Source of the DNA: CAZAQS01 sp964486825
GTDB lineage: Bacteria > Chloroflexota > Anaerolineae > Anaerolineales > UBA4823
Assembly: GCA_964486825.1 (NCBI GenBank)
Contig: CAZAQS010000101.1
Location: forward strand, 1-15,979
DNA: 15,979 bases
Direction: 5' to 3'
Below the pieces are notes generated by a model. That model was not told where the DNA came from and did not search any database. It worked only from the letters and a program-made list of their open reading frames with translations. This document shows positions 9,253-15,618 of this stretch, in pieces; position 1 is the first letter of the stretch, and every line of letters begins with the position of its first letter. The translations under genes were made by a program, and so were the position numbers.

Positions 9253-9298
9253 CTGTTACCGGTAGAATCAAATTCATTTTCTCAAGGATCACAGGTAT

Positions 9299-9895
9299 AT
9301 GGACGACGAAAAGCAATCATTCTGGATCAAGCTCCTGCTATACCTCTCCAGGTATATCGATTCACGTGTCTCCGGTTGCGGCAAGCACAGCACCCAGGTA
9401 GCCGAGTTGGTCAAAACCACCGCACGGAAAATGGATTGCAATGAAGATGAAGTCCAATCCATCTACTGGGCTGCCCTATTGCATGACATCGGCAAGATCG
9501 GCGTTCCTGATAAGGTGCTGAGCAAGGCCGGACCACTCACGGAGGATGAGTGGGATGTGATGAAGTTACATCCCGCAGTTGGCTCGAATATCGTTCAATC
9601 GCTCAAATCCATATCCCATATTGCTCCTGTCATCTATGCGCACCAAGAAAAGTACGATGGGAGTGGCTACCCTGAGGGCTTGCGGGGAGAGCAAATCCCC
9701 TTGGGGGCGCGCATTTTAACAGTTGTAGACGCCTTTGACGCAATGACCTCTGACCGCTACTACCGCAAAGCCCGTAGCCATGCCGAAGCCGCCCAGGAAC
9801 TACTCAAGTTAGGCGGGCAACAGTTTGACCCGCAGGTGGTAGAGGCCTTCCTGGATGTGGCGCCGGCCTATGCTCCATCCAGCGCCTGGGCGTAA
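9299..9895 (+). CDS. Stand-alone HD-GYP domain protein, putative cyclic dinucleotide phosphodiesterase
   Basis: A 198-residue soluble protein made almost entirely of one HD-GYP domain. HD-GYP proteins usually hydrolyse cyclic di-GMP. Visible motifs: H30 in CGKHSTQV, the HD pair H62-D63 in LLHDIGKIGVPDKVL, H91 in KLHPAVG, H115 in HQEKYDGSGYP (GYP at 123-125), and D144 in TVVDAFDAMTSDRYYR. The usual HHE triplet reads HQE here, so one of two adjacent metal-binding histidines is Gln; this may alter metal content. There is no receiver, GAF or membrane domain, so any regulation must come from partners or expression. An AAGGA motif lies about 10 nt before ATG 9299. It is transcribed away from leuS and fills the whole gap between leuS and the opposite-strand T-box. 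HD-GYP membership is sure; c-di-GMP as substrate is inference. Confidence 0.93.
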   Translation: MDDEKQSFWIKLLLYLSRYIDSRVSGCGKHSTQVAELVKTTARKMDCNEDEVQSIYWAALLHDIGKIGVPDKVLSKAGPLTEDEWDVMKLHPAVGSNIVQSLKSISHIAPVIYAHQEKYDGSGYPEGLRGEQIPLGARILTVVDAFDAMTSDRYYRKARSHAEAAQELLKLGGQQFDPQVVEAFLDVAPAYAPSSAWA

Positions 9896-9902
9896 TGGTT
9901 TG

Positions 9903-10210
9903 GGAATAAAAAAATCCCTCGCCATCTAAGGGACGAAGGATCGCTCCGCGGTACCACCCCAATTGCCCTTGCCCTCCTCTACTTTCGGATGGGCAACCAA
10001 ATTCCTCTCGGAAGTTCTGTTGGGCCGCTCAAGGTCGCGCTAACGGGCGAAACCCGCCGCCGGCTAAGGGACAGTGGTTGCCGATCACCGGCGAAGTCTC
10101 CCAGTTGGGATGGCAGGCGAGTTCAACCTCGTGCTCTGTGGGCACTTTGCCGGGCTTACACCTTACTCTCCCGGCTCGCTGGCAGATGGCTTACTACTCC
10201 TACCCTGACA
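9903..10210 (-). ncRNA. T-box riboswitch, leucine-type (CTC specifier)
   Basis: A T-box leader senses uncharged tRNA and prevents termination when charging fails. Read on the minus strand, Stem I closes with GGTAGG (10199-10204) paired to CCTGCC (10112-10117). The next internal loop has AGTAGTAA (10191-10198) on its 5' side and GAACTCG on its 3' side. The specifier is CTC (Leu) at 10119-10121, preceded by GAA and followed by a purine, as is usual. The apical part contains AGAGTAAGGTG between GCCGGG and CCCGGC arms. Linker hairpins follow, then the conserved TGGTACCGCG (9947-9956) and a strong terminator. TGGT matches the ACCA end of a tRNA with A73, as tRNA-Leu has. GCC (Ala) two bases later is a poorer specifier choice because T follows it and it falls in the closing helix. 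The nearest same-strand gene downstream is leuS, about 0.7 kb away beyond an opposite-strand HD-GYP gene. Confidence 0.9.
9908..9942 (-). terminator. T-box intrinsic terminator
   Basis: Read on the minus strand, ATCCTTCGTC pairs with GGCGAGGGAT around an 8-nt loop (9914-9942), followed by seven T residues (9908-9914 on this strand). This is a textbook Rho-independent terminator. Its 5' arm contains the CGTCCC segment that pairs alternatively with the T-box element to form the antiterminator. Confidence 0.88.
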
Positions 10211-10235
10211 TGTAATTCTATATTGTCCAAGATTG

Positions 10236-10308
10236 TGGACCCAGTGGGATTCGAACCCACGACCTTCTCAATGCCATTGAGACGCGCTCCCAACTGCGCT
10301 ATGGGCCC
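10236..10308 (-). tRNA. tRNA-Ala (anticodon GGC)
   Basis: A 73-nt cloverleaf. Acceptor GGGCCCA pairs with TGGGTCC, including the G3-U70 wobble that marks alanine tRNAs; the discriminator is A. The anticodon stem is TCTCA/TGAGA with loop ATGGCAT, so the anticodon is GGC. The T arm is GTGGG-TTCGAAT-CCCAC. The CCA end is not encoded (CAA follows the discriminator). It lies 61 nt downstream of the tRNA-Ala(CGC) gene and about 25 nt upstream of the T-box Stem I. No terminator was seen between them. Confidence 0.97.
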
Positions 10309-10369
10309 TGGAATTTTGCAAAGACCAGTATATCACAAATGACCGCTCTCACGGCCCGTAAAAATCCTG

Positions 10370-10442
10370 TGGACCTGGGGGGATTCGAACCCCCGACCTC
10401 TTCAGTGCGATTGAAGCGCGCTCCCAACTGCGCTACAGGCCC
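10370..10442 (-). tRNA. tRNA-Ala (anticodon CGC)
   Basis: A 73-nt cloverleaf nearly identical to its neighbour. Acceptor GGGCCTG pairs with CAGGTCC, with G3-U70 and discriminator A. The anticodon stem is CTTCA/TGAAG with loop ATCGCAC, so the anticodon is CGC. The T arm is GGGGG-TTCGAAT-CCCCC. CCA is not encoded. The D arm (GCGCAGTTGGGAGCGC) is the same in both genes, which suggests a tandem duplication followed by anticodon and acceptor divergence. Confidence 0.97.
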
Positions 10443-10460
10443 CAGACCAGGGTAGCCGGA

Positions 10461-10489
10461 ATTGTACCTGACAGGGTTAGGGCTGTCAA
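10461..10489 (-). promoter_or_regulatory. tRNA-Ala promoter
   Basis: On the minus strand a perfect TTGACA (10484-10489) and TACAAT (10461-10466) are spaced by exactly 17 nt. The predicted start is about 12 nt before the mature tRNA-Ala(CGC) 5' end. This is the strongest promoter visible in the window. With no terminator seen after either tRNA, it could also drive the T-box leader. A second, weaker match further upstream is TTTACT (10533-10538), 16 nt, TATAAT (10511-10516). Confidence 0.8.
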
Positions 10490-10630
10490 GGAACACCGTA
10501 TCAGGCATGCATTATAATGGTAATTATCCGGAAGTAAACAAATCCAACACACGGCTATACCGTCGGAACAAGCTCGTTGACGACTGATAGCTCATTCAAA
10601 CAGGGGTAGCCTGCAGGTGGGGTTATTACA

Positions 10631-11275
10631 TTGAAACAGATTACCAAATTACCCGAAAATTTTGTAGAACGAGGTTCAGTCGATCTCACAAAAGACTTTA
10701 AGCTACTCATCAAGCTTCAAATAGCTGCTTTCCTGACAGTGATTCTAACCGGTTGGCTCTTCCTCAACCTTACCTACCTTCTACGGCCTGATTCAGTCGA
10801 GCTTCTATCTGTGCGCTCTCTGTTAGGATACGATACGGGTAATGGTATCAACATCCAGATTTCCCTTTCGATGCTTATGCTAGTCAGTCTGCTGGGTGCT
10901 ACTGTATTGATGATCGTCCTGCATGAAGCCGTGCATGGCATTGCTTTCTGGCTTTTTACTGGCAAAAGGCCAACCTTCGGTTTCAAGTGGGTTTACGCCT
11001 ATGCTGCCTCTCCAAAAGGGGTCTATCTTCCGCGGCAGCAGTATTTTGTGGTCGCACTGGCTCCACTGACCTTTTTAAGCCTGGCTGGTATCGTCCTGAT
11101 CCCTGTCTTACCATTACTGGCTCTTCCCACGGTGGTTTTTTTCTTGATCGGCAATGCAGCAGGAGCTATCGGTGACGTTTGGGTGGTAGGCTGGCTATTG
11201 CGTGAACCTCCGGAAATCCTTCTACAGGACCGGGGTGATGCGGTCTTCTGTTACGGCCCACCTGACTTAAGCTAA
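10631..11275 (+). CDS. DUF3267-like membrane zinc metalloprotease-like protein
   Basis: A 214-residue membrane protein. Hydrophobic helices lie near 28-50, 78-107, 138-160 and 160-180. Inside the second is HEAVHG (H98, E99, H102), the HExxH zinc motif. GNAAGAIGDVW near 174-184 offers D182 as a possible third ligand. Size, layout and the HExxHG motif within a helix match the DUF3267 family of putative membrane zincins. A protease role is inferred; no substrate is known. The start is a TTG at 10631, with AGGTGGGG about 9 nt upstream; the first in-frame ATG would remove the first helix, so TTG is preferred. The gene is monocistronic as far as can be seen and converges on the LON-domain gene. The 120 nt upstream hold an ATTATAAT box (10511-10518), readable on either strand, with no good -35 for this gene. 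Confidence 0.82.
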   Translation: MKQITKLPENFVERGSVDLTKDFKLLIKLQIAAFLTVILTGWLFLNLTYLLRPDSVELLSVRSLLGYDTGNGINIQISLSMLMLVSLLGATVLMIVLHEAVHGIAFWLFTGKRPTFGFKWVYAYAASPKGVYLPRQQYFVVALAPLTFLSLAGIVLIPVLPLLALPTVVFFLIGNAAGAIGDVWVVGWLLREPPEILLQDRGDAVFCYGPPDLS

Positions 11276-11409
11276 CCCACCTGAACCAGGCGACCGAAGC
11301 AAGGTCTCTCCTGGTTGTGTTCTTCCCCAAATCACATAACCAGGGCTTCCCAACCCAGTCTTCGATACTCCCATCAGGCAGCTTGATTCCAGTCCCCTCA
11401 AGAATCAAG

Positions 11410-11439
11410 AAGAAGGGCGCTGGAGACTGCACCCTTCTT
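11410..11439. terminator. Possible bidirectional terminator hairpin
   Basis: AAGAAGGG and CCCTTCTT form an 8-bp stem, extended by GC/GC across a C-A mismatch, with an 8-nt loop. It lies between the 3' ends of the convergent DUF3267 and LON-domain genes and is followed by TTT on the plus strand and a T-rich stretch on the minus strand. A second inverted repeat, AACCAGG/CCTGGTT, lies just after the DUF3267 stop. The rest of the 203-nt gap (11276-11478) shows nothing else. Confidence 0.45.
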
Positions 11440-11478
11440 TACATAATTGCTATATTTTGTTAAAGGTTTTGGGCAAGC

Positions 11479-12135
11479 TCAGTTGATGGAGAAACGGCCT
11501 ACGTTCTCTACATCTGCTTCTAGGAACATGGCCTGCAAAAGGGCCACTTCCCGGCGGTAAAGCTTATACATATCAGAGAGAAGATCAACAGCCCGTTCTG
11601 TGGAAAGTAATTCTTGTTTTTTATCTGGAGGCACCTGAAGCAGGACTGCAGCCAGGTAGGCCAAAACCAGTGGGTCGTTTGGTAGGTGTTGAGGATCGAG
11701 GTTCACATCGCTGAGTCGCGTCAGAATTTCCATATAACGCTTAACCCACGGTCGTAGCTTGCGCCCGGTACGGTCCAGCAAGGGCTTATGGGTCTCTACC
11801 AACGGGAATAGTTCGACCGAACCCACCAGATAGGGTTTATCATGGGAGAGCTCCTGGATGCGGAAGCGTTTTTGACCTAAAGCGATGATATTCATCCGGC
11901 CCTCTGACAAAGGTTGCACATCCAAAATGCGGGCGGTACACCCAATTCTGTGCGGTTCCGCCAAGGAGCCAAAGGCTTCCTTACCATGCCTGATCAGAAC
12001 CACGCCAAACGGCTGGCGTGGTTCTAGACAATGCTCAATCATAAGCTTATACCGCTCTTCGAAGATATGCAATGTAAGCGGCATACCCGGAAACAGGACG
12101 GTGTTGAGTGGAAAAAGCGGTAGATCGATTCCCAT
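11479..12135 (-). CDS. LON peptidase N-terminal (substrate-binding) domain protein
   Basis: A 218-residue cytoplasmic protein made of a LON N-terminal substrate-binding domain without the ATPase or protease parts. The hallmark opening LPLFPLNTVLFPGMPLTLHI is at the N-terminus, followed by FEERYKLMIEHCL, FGVVLIR, GCTARI and MNIIALGQKRFRI, then a helical C-terminal part. Stand-alone proteins of this kind are common in bacteria; their role is poorly known, perhaps in protein quality control. The frame extends upstream to a TTG at 12156, but ATG 12133-12135 is the better start: it begins the conserved domain almost at once, and a TATAAT box sits 6 nt before it, so the transcript would begin at or near the A of the ATG. 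No Shine-Dalgarno precedes either codon. The gene converges on the DUF3267 gene and diverges from the M24 peptidase gene. Confidence 0.9.
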   Translation of the reverse strand: MGIDLPLFPLNTVLFPGMPLTLHIFEERYKLMIEHCLEPRQPFGVVLIRHGKEAFGSLAEPHRIGCTARILDVQPLSEGRMNIIALGQKRFRIQELSHDKPYLVGSVELFPLVETHKPLLDRTGRKLRPWVKRYMEILTRLSDVNLDPQHLPNDPLVLAYLAAVLLQVPPDKKQELLSTERAVDLLSDMYKLYRREVALLQAMFLEADVENVGRFSIN

Positions 12136-12141
12136 GCAATT

Positions 12142-12147
12142 ATTATA
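12142..12147 (-). promoter_or_regulatory. -10 box of a probably leaderless promoter
   Basis: TATAAT on the minus strand lies exactly 6 nt before the LON-domain gene ATG. A poor -35 candidate (TTAACC) lies 18 nt upstream. The spacing puts the transcription start on the initiation codon. Confidence 0.5.
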
Positions 12148-12239
12148 CCCTGTCAAAAATAATTCGGTTAAAGCCGGTAATATTTCCTATTCAAGCCTGG
12201 GGAAGACCAGGCGATCAGGATGCCAGGCGCCTGTGCAGA

Positions 12240-12289
12240 TTGGTTTTTCCGAGGAGGGCAAGCTATATTAAAATTGACCCATGGTCAAT
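12240..12289 (+). promoter_or_regulatory. M24 peptidase promoter with palindromic operator candidate
   Basis: TTGGTT (12240-12245) and TATATT (12264-12269) are separated by 18 nt, a moderate promoter match. Directly downstream is a perfect inverted repeat, ATTGACC-CAT-GGTCAAT (12273-12289), which would cover the transcription start. A palindrome there suggests a repressor site. It lies about 95 nt before the M24 peptidase start codon. The rest of 12136-12382 shows no gene. Confidence 0.4.
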
Positions 12290-12382
12290 CACCTGGCTGT
12301 CTCGGATGCAGAAGCCCGAGCATTCCAATTAAGGAAACACAAGAACCGCCTCATATACTACCTCACATAAAAGGAGATCAGG

Positions 12383-13513
12383 ATGCCTACTCAGAGCCAA
12401 AAAACGCTATTTGAAAAACGACAAGCACAGCTTTTTGAAATCATGCAGAGCGCCGGCCTGGAAGCTCTGGTGCTCAACCCAGGCTATACGTTGGTCTACC
12501 TGACTGGGTTGCACTTCCACTTGAGCGAACGTCCAGTAGTAGTTTATTTCGTCCCCGGAACTCAACCTGTGGTCGTTTATCCAGAATTGGAAAAAGCTAA
12601 AATCAAAGCTCTTCCATACCCTGTACAGGCCTTCCCTTACGGTGAAGATCCAAATACCTGGGAGATGGTATTCAGAAAAGCTGCCGAGGTTGCAGGCATC
12701 GAAGAGCAACAAGTCGGTGTAGAACCTGGAGCCATGCGTGTGCTCGAGCTGCGCCTCCTTGAATCAAGCTCGCCAGAGGCTAGCTTCATATCCGCTGAGG
12801 AAAGCCTGGCTTACCTACGTATGCATAAGGAAGCGAACGAAATCGCCGCCATGCGGGAAGCAGTAAGTATCGCCCAGAGAGCCCTCCAGGCAACGTTAGG
12901 CTTTATCAAGGCGGGAACAACGGAACAACAGATCGCCTCTGAGCTTACCTTGCAGATCTTGAAGGCAGGCTCAGAAGCCAGCATTCCCTTCGCTCCCATT
13001 GTCGCCTCTGGTCCTAACAGTGCCAATCCGCATGCTGTGCCATCGGATCGCAAATTGCAACCCGGGGATTTGTTGATCATAGACTGGGGCGCATCCTTTG
13101 ATGGGTATATATCCGATCTCACACGCACTTTTGCCATCCAACATGTAGAGCCAGAATACGAGCGCATAGCACGTATCGTAGCTTCCGCCAATGAAGCTGG
13201 TCGTTTAGCCGCACGACCTGGAGTGGAAGCCGGGGAAGTGGACCGGATCACGCGTGCGGTCATATCACTGGCTGGATATGGAGAATATTTTACCCACCGG
13301 ACCGGCCACGGCATCGGGATGGAAGGACACGAGGCCCCCTATTTATATAATCAGAACAAATTACCATTGGCGGTGGGAATGACTTTCACAATCGAACCTG
13401 GGATCTACCTGCCGGAGCGAGGCGGGGTCCGCATCGAAGACGATATGGTCGTTACGGAGGATGGGGCAGAAAGCCTGAGTGACATACCCAGAGAACTGGT
13501 CACCCTTGATTAA
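12383..13513 (+). CDS. M24 family aminopeptidase (Xaa-Pro peptidase type)
   Basis: A 376-residue cytoplasmic metallopeptidase with a creatinase-like N-terminal domain (about 1-145) and a pita-bread catalytic domain (about 150-372). All five metal ligands are visible: D234 in IIDWGASF, D245 in GYISDLTRTF, H309 in RTGHGIGMEGH, E338 in FTIEPGIYLP and E352 in VRIEDDMVV. H217 in NPHAVPSD and H316 are the usual substrate-contacting histidines. These features fit Xaa-Pro dipeptidases and aminopeptidases (PepQ/PepP), which release residues N-terminal to proline; which of the two cannot be decided. AGGAG lies 6 nt before ATG 12383. It leads a run of same-strand genes, with the first PAP2 gene 49 nt downstream and no terminator between, so it may be the first gene of an operon. 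A palindrome at its promoter suggests repression. Confidence 0.93.
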   Translation: MPTQSQKTLFEKRQAQLFEIMQSAGLEALVLNPGYTLVYLTGLHFHLSERPVVVYFVPGTQPVVVYPELEKAKIKALPYPVQAFPYGEDPNTWEMVFRKAAEVAGIEEQQVGVEPGAMRVLELRLLESSSPEASFISAEESLAYLRMHKEANEIAAMREAVSIAQRALQATLGFIKAGTTEQQIASELTLQILKAGSEASIPFAPIVASGPNSANPHAVPSDRKLQPGDLLIIDWGASFDGYISDLTRTFAIQHVEPEYERIARIVASANEAGRLAARPGVEAGEVDRITRAVISLAGYGEYFTHRTGHGIGMEGHEAPYLYNQNKLPLAVGMTFTIEPGIYLPERGGVRIEDDMVVTEDGAESLSDIPRELVTLD

Positions 13514-13562
13514 CTCGGAATTGTCCGCCCATAATATATAGAGAACCAAGTAGGAGAATAAA

Positions 13563-14597
13563 ATGGAAGGATTACTCAATTTCGGCATAGAATTCATCCT
13601 GTTTCTCCAGGGACTGGGAAGCTGGTTGGATGCGCCCATGCTTTTTTTCTCCTTTCTCGGCAATGAAGAGTTCTTCTTGCTGATCATGCCCGTCTTTTAT
13701 TGGTGCATCAGCCCGGTGATCGGGTTGCGCCTGGGACTCTTGTTGCTTTTTAGTAGTAGCCTTAACGGTATTCTTAAGCTAGCATTCCACGGCCCCAGGC
13801 CATTCTGGCTTAACCCGCAGGTGCGAGTGATGGTTACGGAGACCTCTTTTGGTGTCCCCTCCGGTCATGCGCAAAATGCAGCGGCTGTTTGGGGAGGAAT
13901 GGCAAGCTCTTACAGACGGGTGTGGATTTGGATCATTATGTTACTCGTGGTGGCTTTAATTGGCCTGTCTCGTCTTTACGCAGGAGTTCATTTCCCCCAG
14001 GATGTAATTGGAGGCTGGCTCTTAGGCGGCCTGGTATTGCTAGTCTACATGGCCGTGGAAAAACCGGTCAAAGCATGGTGGGAAAGAAACCCAATAGGGC
14101 TTAGGATTTCGGCTGCATTTTCAGTCTCCCTGGTCCTGATTGGCCTGGCAGTCCTTGCGAAAGTCAGCCAGGGGGCCTGGACGATACCATCTCTCTGGCT
14201 GGAGAACGCTGCAACTGCTTCCCCCGATGGAGAGCTTGGCAATCCCATGGCGTTGGCCGGAATTGTAGGTCAATCAGGTGCTCTATTCGGCCTGATCCTG
14301 GGTGCAACACTTCTACCCCTTTTTGGAGGCTTCGATGCAAGTGGAGAATATTGGAAGCGAGCAGCCCGTTATATCGTTGGCGTTATCGGAGTTCTACTGA
14401 TCTGGCGTGGCCTGGGTGTCTTGTTTCCCGGTGGAGAAAACCTGGCCGGCTTCATATTGCGCTACCTTCGCTATGCGCTTGTAGGGGCCTGGGTAACCGG
14501 TTTCGCGCCGCTGCTATACATCCGTTTCGGGCTGGCCACAGTCTCCCCGGGGGTACAGGAAGCAGAGCCGGGAGTGAGGCCAACCTTATCGACCTGA
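13563..14597 (+). CDS. PAP2 family membrane phosphatase (copy 1)
   Basis: A 344-residue polytopic membrane protein of the PAP2/phosphatidic acid phosphatase superfamily. The three catalytic motifs are intact: KLAFHGPRP (K72, R79), PSGH at 99-102 and SRLYAGVHFPQD (S136, R137, H143, D147). H102 and H143 are the expected catalytic histidines. The first half is the usual six-helix core; residues about 180-325 add further hydrophobic helices after a conserved WTIPSLWLE segment (206-214). Members dephosphorylate lipid phosphates such as phosphatidate or undecaprenyl pyrophosphate; the substrate here is unknown. TAGGAG lies 6 nt before ATG 13563. The next gene, 17 nt downstream, is a paralogue of the same length and layout. 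Confidence 0.92.
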   Translation: MEGLLNFGIEFILFLQGLGSWLDAPMLFFSFLGNEEFFLLIMPVFYWCISPVIGLRLGLLLLFSSSLNGILKLAFHGPRPFWLNPQVRVMVTETSFGVPSGHAQNAAAVWGGMASSYRRVWIWIIMLLVVALIGLSRLYAGVHFPQDVIGGWLLGGLVLLVYMAVEKPVKAWWERNPIGLRISAAFSVSLVLIGLAVLAKVSQGAWTIPSLWLENAATASPDGELGNPMALAGIVGQSGALFGLILGATLLPLFGGFDASGEYWKRAARYIVGVIGVLLIWRGLGVLFPGGENLAGFILRYLRYALVGAWVTGFAPLLYIRFGLATVSPGVQEAEPGVRPTLST

Positions 14598-14614
14598 GTT
14601 AACGATTGGACTGA

Positions 14615-15613
14615 ATGCAAGAATTTATTTTAGATACCGGTATTATTCTGATCCTTTATCTTCAAAGCTTTGGGGACTGGCTGACCCCGGCCATGGGTGT
14701 GTTTACAGCCCTGGGTTACAAGCAATTCTATGTGCTGTTCTTGCTGGTATTGTATTGGTGTGTTAACGCCAGCCTGGGCTTACGGGTCGGGCTGCTATTG
14801 TTTTTCAGCGGGGCCATCAACCACCTGTTCAAAGTTACCTTCCACGGTCCCAGGCCCTATTGGTATGACCCGCGCGTACGTGCCTTGAGCACGGAAACTA
14901 CCTTTGGTGTTCCTTCTGGACATGCTCAAAGCGCAGTGGTGTTATGGGGGGTGATGGCAGCCAAAGTACGCAAGGCATGGGCATGGGCCGGCGCCATTAC
15001 GCTGATTTTTTTTATTAGCCTTTCCCGCTTGTACCTTGGCGTACATTTTCCAAGCGATGTACTGGTTGGCTGGCTTATAGGGTTGTTACTGCTGGCAGCT
15101 TTCGTTTCCTGGGAAGCCCGTCTGGCAAAGTGGGTGAAAAGACAAAGCCGGAAAAGGCAGGTCATACTTGCTTTTTCCGGCTCCACCTTCATGCTAGCTT
15201 TCGGTTCGGCAACCCGCTACCTGATTGGTGATTGGACAATACCAGAGATCTGGGTGGAAGGAGCTCAATTAGCTGCCCCGATGGCCGACCCGCTGGCTCC
15301 CTTACGCTTCTCCGAGCTTGTTGCCGGAGCAGGTGCGTTCCTTGGACTGGCTTTGGGTGCGATCCTGGTTCATAGCAGGGGAGGCTTCTCGGCAGAAGGC
15401 AGTCTGCATAAGCGCCTGCTCCGTCTTCCGATCGGATTACCGGTGGCTGCGCTGGTCTTTTTCGGACTTGAAGCCGTTCTACCAGAAGTCACTCCTCTGC
15501 TTTCGGCGGCTTTGCTTTACCTGCATTACGCCCTGGCTGGAATATGGATAACCGGACTGGCGCCACTGCTGTTCATTCGTTTAGGCCTGGCAGGTAGAGC
15601 GACAAAAGCATAA
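14615..15613 (+). CDS. PAP2 family membrane phosphatase (copy 2)
   Basis: A 332-residue paralogue of the preceding gene, with the same order of motifs: FKVTFHGPRP (K73, R80), PSGH at 100-103, SRLYLGVHFPSD (S137, R138, H144, D148), then the shared WTIPEIWVE segment (207-215) and a helical C-terminal half ending in AGIWITGLAPLLFIRLGLA. All catalytic residues are kept, so both copies are probably active. The start ATG 14615 is only 17 nt after the first copy's stop and has just a weak GGA 4 nt upstream, so translation likely depends on coupling. Its stop is 5 nt from the stop of the converging EF-G gene. Confidence 0.92.
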   Translation: MQEFILDTGIILILYLQSFGDWLTPAMGVFTALGYKQFYVLFLLVLYWCVNASLGLRVGLLLFFSGAINHLFKVTFHGPRPYWYDPRVRALSTETTFGVPSGHAQSAVVLWGVMAAKVRKAWAWAGAITLIFFISLSRLYLGVHFPSDVLVGWLIGLLLLAAFVSWEARLAKWVKRQSRKRQVILAFSGSTFMLAFGSATRYLIGDWTIPEIWVEGAQLAAPMADPLAPLRFSELVAGAGAFLGLALGAILVHSRGGFSAEGSLHKRLLRLPIGLPVAALVFFGLEAVLPEVTPLLSAALLYLHYALAGIWITGLAPLLFIRLGLAGRATKA

Positions 15614-15618
15614 AAAGC

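Noticed and set aside
10119..10121. Alternative alanine reading of the T-box specifier (GCC two bases downstream), suggested by the adjacent tRNA-Ala genes
   Set aside because: GCC would fall in the Stem I closing helix and is followed by T rather than the usual purine, whereas CTC is in the loop after GAA and followed by G. leuS on the same strand also fits CTC.
9989..10342. Plus-strand open frame with VDPVGFEPTTFSMPLRR
   Set aside because: It is the antisense reading of the T-box and tRNA-Ala(GGC). GFEPTT is a well-known false translation of the tRNA T arm.
10299..10508. Minus-strand open frame with GPVAQLGARFNRTEE
   Set aside because: It is a reading of the tRNA-Ala(CGC) gene and its promoter; the structure is fully explained by the tRNA.
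11166..11432. Minus-strand 88-codon frame starting at GTG
   Set aside because: Its second half lies inside the DUF3267 gene on the other strand, its start is inside the terminator-like hairpin, and no family motif or ribosome binding site is visible.
12213..12387. 12-bp direct repeat GATCAGGATGCC at 12213-12224 and 12376-12387, the first with an ATG opening a 64-codon frame
   Set aside because: The second copy is just the M24 peptidase start region. The upstream frame has no recognisable protein features or ribosome binding site and runs into the real gene. A chance repeat is the simplest explanation.
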